A stretch of 64,000 nucleotides of DNA, from NCBI RefSeq assembly GCF_042679605.1, contig NZ_JBHTMU010000001.1, positions 1 through 64,000 of the forward strand. Direction: 5' to 3'. The notes beneath the pieces were generated by a model, which saw nothing but the letters and a program-made list of their open reading frames with translations, searched no databases and was not told the origin of the DNA. A program made the translations under genes and the position numbers. Position 1 is the first letter of the stretch. Every line of letters starts with the position of its first letter. Positions 56,971 to 64,000 of the stretch are shown in pieces. The stretch is from Litorisediminicola beolgyonensis (GTDB taxonomy: Bacteria; Pseudomonadota; Alphaproteobacteria; Rhodobacterales; Rhodobacteraceae).

Positions 56971-57479
56971 GCAACCAAGAACGCGCAGTGCTGGCCGGTG
57001 GCTGCTTCTGGGGGATGCAGGACCTGATCCGCAAGCTTCCGGGCGTCTCCGCGACGCGGGTCGGCTATACGGGCGGCGATGTCGAAAACGCGACCTATCG
57101 CAACCACGGCACCCATGCAGAGGGGATCGAGATTCTCTTCGATCCGGACGTGATCTCCTATCGGCGTATCCTCGAGTATTTCTTCCAGATCCACGATCCC
57201 ACGACCCGCAATCGGCAGGGCAACGACATGGGGATGAGCTATCGCTCGGCGATCTACTATGTCGATGAGGCGCAGAAGGCCTGTGCGCTCGAGACCATCG
57301 CCGATGTGGAGGCCTCCGGTCTCTGGCCTGGCAAGGTGGTGACCGAGGTCGAACCGGTCGGCGCGTTCTGGGAGGCCGAGCCCGAGCATCAGGACTACCT
57401 GGAGCGGTTTCCGAACGGTTACACCTGCCATTTCCCGCGTGCGGATTGGGTGCTGCCACGGCGCGACGCGGCAGAATAG
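56967..57479 (+). CDS. msrA: peptide-methionine (S)-S-oxide reductase
   Basis: MsrA reduces the S form of methionine sulfoxide. The 170-residue protein has the catalytic Cys13 in GGCFWGMQ and the substrate residues in GYTGG and HDPTTRNRQGND. Its ATG overlaps the msrB stop by four bases, so both reductases are made together. The C terminus lacks the resolving-cysteine tail of long MsrAs. Confidence 0.96.
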   Translation: MSNQERAVLAGGCFWGMQDLIRKLPGVSATRVGYTGGDVENATYRNHGTHAEGIEILFDPDVISYRRILEYFFQIHDPTTRNRQGNDMGMSYRSAIYYVDEAQKACALETIADVEASGLWPGKVVTEVEPVGAFWEAEPEHQDYLERFPNGYTCHFPRADWVLPRRDAAE

Positions 57480-57530
57480 GTAGGCCGCGCGTTAAGCGCA
57501 GATTCATCAGTTTACGTGAAGGTTCGGGAC

Positions 57531-58277
57531 ATGACATCCCGGGCCTTCTCCGATTCTGCACCAAGCCTGTTCTGCTTCGACGAGGTCGTGGGCAGCGCTT
57601 CCGCGCCGTCCTACCTGCGCGATCACCGCGCGCGATTGCGCGAGCGGTTCATGGGGGGCGGCGCGGGCGCGGTCGCCGAGTACGAGCTTCTGGAACTGGT
57701 GCTGTTCCGCGCCATCCCGCGGCGCGACGTGAAGCCGTTGGCGCGGTCGCTGATCGAGCGGTTCGGATCCTTCGGTGCGGCGGTGTCGGCGCCTGCGGAG
57801 CGGCTTGCCGAGGTTGGCGGTGTCGGACCGGCGGTGATCTGCGAGTTGAAGCTCGTCGTCGCTGCGGCAGAACGGCTGGCCCGCGCGCGGGTGATGCAGC
57901 GCGAGGTCATCTCGAGCTGGGATGCGCTTTTGGATTACTGCCACACGGCGCTGGCGCATCGCGAGACCGAAGGGTTCCGCGTGCTCTACCTCGACCGCAA
58001 GAACGTGCTGATCGCCGACGAGGCCCAGGCGGACGGCACGGTCGACCATGTGCCCGTCTATCCGCGAGAGGTGGTCAAGCGCGCCTTGGCGCTCAACGCG
58101 TCGGCGCTGATCCTCGTGCACAACCATCCCTCCGGTGACCCGACGCCGTCCGAGGCCGATATCGCCATGACGGAAGAGGTCGCACGCGCGTCCGAGGCGC
58201 TCGGGATCGTCCTCCACGACCACCTGGTGATCGGACGCGGGCGGGAGCTGAGCTTTCGGAGCGAGGGGTTGCTTTGA
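57531..58277 (+). CDS. radC: RadC/JAB-domain DNA repair-type protein
   Basis: A 248-residue RadC-family protein. The N-terminal helix-hairpin-helix part (LAEVGGVGPAVICELKLV) is followed by a JAB/MPN metalloprotease-like domain with HNHPSGDPTPSEAD (His197, His199, Asp210 zinc ligands). The biochemical role of RadC remains unsettled; a link to DNA repair was proposed. ATG 57531 is chosen; a GTG five codons upstream is possible. Confidence 0.9.
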   Translation: MTSRAFSDSAPSLFCFDEVVGSASAPSYLRDHRARLRERFMGGGAGAVAEYELLELVLFRAIPRRDVKPLARSLIERFGSFGAAVSAPAERLAEVGGVGPAVICELKLVVAAAERLARARVMQREVISSWDALLDYCHTALAHRETEGFRVLYLDRKNVLIADEAQADGTVDHVPVYPREVVKRALALNASALILVHNHPSGDPTPSEADIAMTEEVARASEALGIVLHDHLVIGRGRELSFRSEGLL

Positions 58278-58426
58278 CGCCGGGGCGCATCTGAGCGCGT
58301 TCTGCGCGAACGCGACGCTCGGCCTGACGAGGCTGGTGCGGGAACAGACGGCGGGCTCAGATCCTGAGCGCGGTGCCCTGGATCATCTGTTCTGGGGGGA
58401 TGGATCATTTTTGCGGGAGAAAGGCG

Positions 58427-58452
58427 CCAAGATTTTTAATTAAAAATCTTGG
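58427..58452. repeat. 26-bp perfect AT-rich palindrome without a loop
   Basis: A perfect palindrome: 13 bases (58427-58439, CCAAGATTTTTAA) followed directly by their reverse complement (58440-58452). It lies in the 275-base gap between convergent radC and the PBP-OmpA gene, which holds no gene. A loopless stem could form a cruciform or an RNA hairpin; it might act as a bidirectional terminator, with T runs in each arm. Such a sequence is striking in a GC-rich genome. Confidence 0.75.
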
Positions 58453-58552
58453 GTTTCCAGCCAATTTGGCGCGCATCTGTGCTGAGAGCCTCGGCCTTGT
58501 CCCGGTTGGCCGCTTGATCTGCTGCCGTCACAGACCAAGCCTGGCGCCAGTT

Positions 58553-60109
58553 CTACCTTATCCAGATCTCGACACGACGGTTTGCTTGCCGCCCCCACTC
58601 CGTATCGTCGCAGGCGATTGGAAGCGCCTCGCCGAAGGCCTCGGTGGCCAGGGTGACTTGTTGCAGGTCGGCGGTTTCGGCGGCAGCGAGAACTTCGGCC
58701 AGCACGGCGCGGGCGCGCTCGTCGGCAATGGCGCGATTGGCGGCCACATCGCCGATCCCGTCGGAAAACCCGACGAAGAGGATCGTCCGCCCGTCGTAGA
58801 GGCCCTCCTCGAGTCGACGGGCAAGGCGGGTGATCTGATCGCGCGATGGGGCGTCGAGCCGTGTCGCACCGGGCTCGAATCGGAAGGTCGGGGTCAGGCG
58901 CCAAGCGATCCGGCGCAGCGCCGCGAGGCGTTGCAGAAGAGCCCAGTCCTCCGGTGATGAGGCACTCAGAATAGCGTTGGCGAGACGCGCGCCTTCGTCG
59001 GCCAAGGGCACTGCCTCGGGGGTCTGATCGACGAACCCGGCGCGACGGATCACGGGCTGGGCGGCGTCGGAGGCCGCGTAACGGAGAAAGTCGCGGGCGA
59101 TCTTGGGAAGTCTCCGCGCCGGGAGGTAGAGATAGATCGGCGCGGTCAGAGGATAATCTTCGGTCTTAACCGATTGTCGGGTGGCCGACAGCGTGAAGCC
59201 GCATGATCCGGTCAAGCTGAGCGCGCGCGCAGGTGTCGCTGCGCTTTGGCCGCCAAGGCCGATGGCCAGGGGGCTGTCCGCGACGGCCATCGCCAGGCTC
59301 TCGGCGTCGGAATGATGGCGGAGACGCGCTGGACTGGGCGGCGTTCCGGCGCCGAGCAACCGGTCGCTGGCACTTTGGGTCAGGCCGGAACCCGGAGCGG
59401 CCAGGTTCACCTCGATGCCTGCATCCGGACCGCCGAGCTCGGTCCACTCGGTCAGGTCTCCCGAAAGAATATCCGCCAGGTCGGTAAGGGAGATCGACGA
59501 CAGCGGGTTTTCGGGCGCGACCAGGGGCACCAGGGCGTCGAAGGCCAGAACGAGGCTCCGGTTGGTGGCCGTCAGATCCCCGAGGCCCGCGGATCGGGCA
59601 AAGGAGGTCTCGCTTGGGCGGATCGCGCGACGGGTCAGCGCGATATCGGCCTCGTCGGCCAGAAGGTCGGCGAAGCCTTCGTCGCTGGTCGTCAAACGGA
59701 AGGAGATGCGCGCCAGAACCCGGTCTCCCTCGGGATCGACGAGGTGATAGGCCAGATGCTCGCTGTCGATCTCGTCGCGCCGGGTTTCCAGGCGTTGCTC
59801 GGCGGCGAAGCTCTCGAGGAGCGCCGGGAGCAGCACGCGGCCGAGATCGGCGGCCCCGGAGATGCGCAGCTCGGCGACGAAATCGGTGAGCGACGGACAG
59901 CCCGGTCCCGCGCAGGTCACGCCGGAGGCGTCGACGGTCAATTCGCCATATTGCGACAGCAGTCGGTAATATTCCCCGTCGAAGCCGAGCATCGTTCCGG
60001 CAAGCGAGATCGCGCCATCGCGCGAGCGCAGCGTCACGTCCTGAGCGTCCGCTTGCGCCGCGCCGATCACGAAAAGCGCGGCGAGGATCGCCGCACGCAG
60101 AAAGCTCAT
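58553..60109 (-). CDS. substrate-binding protein fused to an OmpA-type peptidoglycan-binding domain
   Basis: A 518-residue secreted protein (signal peptide about 1-22). The middle (about 80-370) resembles a PstS-like phosphate-type binding protein (LADILSGDLTEWTELGGPDA, DYPLTAPIYLYLPARR). The last 120 residues are an OmpA-C domain (TILFVGFSDGIGDVAANRAIADERA, RQANRRVEIWIR) that binds peptidoglycan. The protein thus links an anion-binding fold to the cell wall. Ligand unknown. It is followed by a second minus-strand secretory gene in the opposite direction of radC. Confidence 0.85.
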   Translation of the reverse strand: MSFLRAAILAALFVIGAAQADAQDVTLRSRDGAISLAGTMLGFDGEYYRLLSQYGELTVDASGVTCAGPGCPSLTDFVAELRISGAADLGRVLLPALLESFAAEQRLETRRDEIDSEHLAYHLVDPEGDRVLARISFRLTTSDEGFADLLADEADIALTRRAIRPSETSFARSAGLGDLTATNRSLVLAFDALVPLVAPENPLSSISLTDLADILSGDLTEWTELGGPDAGIEVNLAAPGSGLTQSASDRLLGAGTPPSPARLRHHSDAESLAMAVADSPLAIGLGGQSAATPARALSLTGSCGFTLSATRQSVKTEDYPLTAPIYLYLPARRLPKIARDFLRYAASDAAQPVIRRAGFVDQTPEAVPLADEGARLANAILSASSPEDWALLQRLAALRRIAWRLTPTFRFEPGATRLDAPSRDQITRLARRLEEGLYDGRTILFVGFSDGIGDVAANRAIADERARAVLAEVLAAAETADLQQVTLATEAFGEALPIACDDTEWGRQANRRVEIWIR

Positions 60110-60131
60110 GGATGGTGTCGCCCGAACCCGT

Positions 60132-61262
60132 TTACCGGGCCGCGACTGTCAGGTCTTCCAGCAGGTTTTTCAACACCAGAATATCGCCTGCCGCGTCGCA
60201 GCCCGGCATTGCCACGGTTAACTCGCGCATGGTTGGACGGCCCCCTCCGCGCAGATCGAGCACCTGCGCTTCGAGATCGCTGTCGCAATTGGCGGCGGTC
60301 ACTTCGGCCTCGACCGAGACGGCGACATGCCCCGCGCGGGCGGCGGTGCCTGCGGGGAAGGAATAGACCTGAACCCGGCGCGCGGGCGCGGTGTGATCGG
60401 GGCCGAGGGTCACGAGGAACCCGCCTTCGCCGCGGCTGGCGGCGGCGAGCGTTCCGGGCGTTTCCTGCCAGATGTGACCGTCGGAGAAGGGGGCAGCGCC
60501 GTATTCGAGCGCGTGAAGCTGCAGGCCTGCGGGCCCCTCCCATTGCAACGCGATCCGGTCGTAGAAATCGAGCGAGGAGACCTCGGTCTGGGCGACGGCA
60601 CCGTCGCCATCGGCGAAGGACAGCACAAAGACAGCCTTGGTCGAGATCGCAGGGATGTCGAGCTGGGCGCTGCCGGTGGCATCTGTGCGACCGTCGATCA
60701 TCAGACCGTTATGGTGCAGTGTGAACGCCTCGGACGCGTGGCAGGCGGCGTCGATCTTGAGGGTGACCATGGCGGCGGCGCCGGTGTCGGCAGTGAGGCC
60801 GGTGGAGCAGTCTTGTTGCGGGACTGCGGTTTCGCCCGGAGCCGGGGCCGGAGCGGCCTGCGGGATCGCGGGGATCGGGCTTGGGAAATCGGTGCCGCCG
60901 TCGAGAGCGGCCAGACGCAGGTCCGGCGCGCTGGGCAGATCGGTGGGCGCGGGCGGCAGAGGCGCGGGCAGATCGGCCGAGACCGACGCGTCGGGCAGGC
61001 GCGGCGCCGCCGGGTCGACGGGCATGCCGAGCGCACAGAGATCCGACGTCATGGCGCTGTCGCGGCCGGGCAGAAGCGCCACCGGAAGCGCGCCGGTCGT
61101 GGCGACCAGCATCGCCGAGGTGTCGTGCACATCGCTGACGGGCAACGGGCCGCGCGCGGCCTGTTCGGTCGGCAAAGAGAAGCCGAACTGCATGACATAG
61201 CCGATTGCCAACGCGCAGAAGAGCGTGCCGGAGACGTAGCGAATGGATTTTGAACGGAGCAT
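60132..61262 (-). CDS. membrane-anchored Pro/Ala-rich protein of unknown function
   Basis: A 376-residue protein with an N-terminal hydrophobic segment (about 9-30), either an anchor or a signal peptide. Residues 80-150 are Pro/Ala-rich (LPAPLPPAPTDLPSAPDL); the C-terminal 210 residues are beta-rich (LKIDAACHASEAFTLHHNGL, FVLSFADGDGAVAQTEV) and carry several cysteines. No family recognised. It lies upstream of the PBP-OmpA gene on the same strand with only 22 bases between, so it is probably co-transcribed. Both may form an envelope module. Confidence 0.7.
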   Translation of the reverse strand: MLRSKSIRYVSGTLFCALAIGYVMQFGFSLPTEQAARGPLPVSDVHDTSAMLVATTGALPVALLPGRDSAMTSDLCALGMPVDPAAPRLPDASVSADLPAPLPPAPTDLPSAPDLRLAALDGGTDFPSPIPAIPQAAPAPAPGETAVPQQDCSTGLTADTGAAAMVTLKIDAACHASEAFTLHHNGLMIDGRTDATGSAQLDIPAISTKAVFVLSFADGDGAVAQTEVSSLDFYDRIALQWEGPAGLQLHALEYGAAPFSDGHIWQETPGTLAAASRGEGGFLVTLGPDHTAPARRVQVYSFPAGTAARAGHVAVSVEAEVTAANCDSDLEAQVLDLRGGGRPTMRELTVAMPGCDAAGDILVLKNLLEDLTVAAR

Positions 61263-61370
61263 CTTGGCCTCGGACCCATATCAGGATGAGCGGAGAATCG
61301 CCGATAAACCCGGCACGTTTGCGGCGATGGAGGGGGCATCCTGTGGCTATTCGCCAAAGGACATGGCGCG

Positions 61371-61748
61371 CTAGAGGATCGCTTTCCCCAATGCGACGGC
61401 CCAGGAGAGGGCCGCGAATCCGAGCGAGAGGCAGACCGCCAGGGCCCCCAGATCCTTGGCTGCGCCGGAGAGCGGATGGCGCTCGAGCGAGATGCGGTCG
61501 ATCGTGACCTCGATCGCGGTATTGAGCACCTCGGCGATCAGCACCATCACGCCTGAGCCGATCAGGACAAGCGCGAGAACCGGCTCGGCGATCCAGAAGG
61601 CGAGCGGGATGGACAGCGCGAAGATCACCGCCTCCTGTCGGAAGGCGGCCTCGGCGGTCCAGATGTACCGGGCGCCCACGGACGCGGTGCGGAGCGCGCG
61701 CAGGAGACGCCAGCCGTCATCGGTTTGCGGAGAACGATCGGTGCGCAT
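61371..61748 (-). CDS. dgkA: diacylglycerol kinase
   Basis: DgkA phosphorylates diacylglycerol in the inner membrane, recycling lipid by-products. The 125-residue protein has three transmembrane helices and the signature EVLNTAIEVTIDRIS, including the catalytic Glu/Asn. ATG 61748 is chosen because of its GAGG site; an ATG six codons upstream (61766) has none. secA is next upstream. Confidence 0.93.
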   Translation of the reverse strand: MRTDRSPQTDDGWRLLRALRTASVGARYIWTAEAAFRQEAVIFALSIPLAFWIAEPVLALVLIGSGVMVLIAEVLNTAIEVTIDRISLERHPLSGAAKDLGALAVCLSLGFAALSWAVALGKAIL

Positions 61749-61805
61749 GTCAGTGCCTCGGAGCATCGGACCGGGGAAGCCCCGGCAGTTCCGCCCCGGC
61801 CGCGC

Positions 61806-64000
<2,195 letters not shown>

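Overview
The window is a GC-rich, gene-dense chromosomal segment from an alphaproteobacterium, almost certainly a member of the Rhodobacterales (Rhodobacteraceae/Roseobacter type). The evidence is the recognisable Rhodobacter-type petP-petR pair, a frcRBCA fructose-type ABC locus under a ROK regulator, the purH-lspA-DUF3035-M16-M16 series, an alphaproteobacterial LexA box (GAAC-N7-GAAC) in front of dnaE2, and a gltD/gltB locus split by small genes. I see no rRNA, tRNA, prophage, insertion sequence or CRISPR array. About 57 protein genes are supported. Both ends cut genes: an unidentified secreted protein on the left and secA on the right.

Layout. 0-9 kb: dapA and a DsrE-like periplasmic protein (+), then a long minus-strand series running purH-heparinase, lspA, DUF3035 lipoprotein and an M16 protease pair. 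9-18 kb: a minus-strand hydrolase pair (ArgE-like M20 and DoeA-like M24) divergent from a PotABCD-type ABC transporter whose two permeases carry large extra segments, followed by an App1-type phosphatase. 18-21 kb: a HicA toxin with a DUF1902 antitoxin in reversed order, ilvE, and petP-petR. 21-26 kb: frcR divergent from frcB-frcC-frcA, with an AT-rich palindromic operator overlapping the promoter, then a GntR/FCD regulator. 26-31 kb: a CueR-like MerR regulator, a Cys-rich unknown, an EF-hand protein, a CPA1 antiporter with a C-terminal cNMP-type domain, and rsfS-rlmH preceded by a possible short leader ORF. 31-38.6 kb: aromatic/aspartate aminotransferase, sseA, smpB, a small secreted protein, and a deoC - small gene - tandem aldehyde dehydrogenase operon. 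38.6-44.6 kb: an SOS-boxed dnaE2 that lacks its usual C-terminal OB region, a PP-loop (asparagine-synthase-like) protein, an ABM-fold protein and uppP. 44.8-52.6 kb: gltD, three translationally coupled genes (GFA, alpha/beta hydrolase, Spy-like) and gltB. 52.6-64 kb: mtgA, a GST, queG, a repeat-containing acidic secreted protein, msrB-msrA, radC, a PBP-OmpA fusion, a Pro/Ala-rich membrane-anchored protein, dgkA and secA.

Most genes are housekeeping or transport/catabolism. The most unusual parts are the DnaE2 region (SOS box, missing OB domain, no adjacent imuA/imuB, repeats), the reversed HicA/DUF1902 module, the hydrolase pair beside the insertion-bearing PotBC-type transporter, the ATGA-coupled trio inside the glutamate synthase locus, and several unexplained structured intergenic elements: twin hairpins with complementary loops, a loopless 26-bp AT-rich palindrome, a dispersed intergenic motif, and a possible structured RNA upstream of mtgA. 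I found no defence island or other clearly new multi-gene system.
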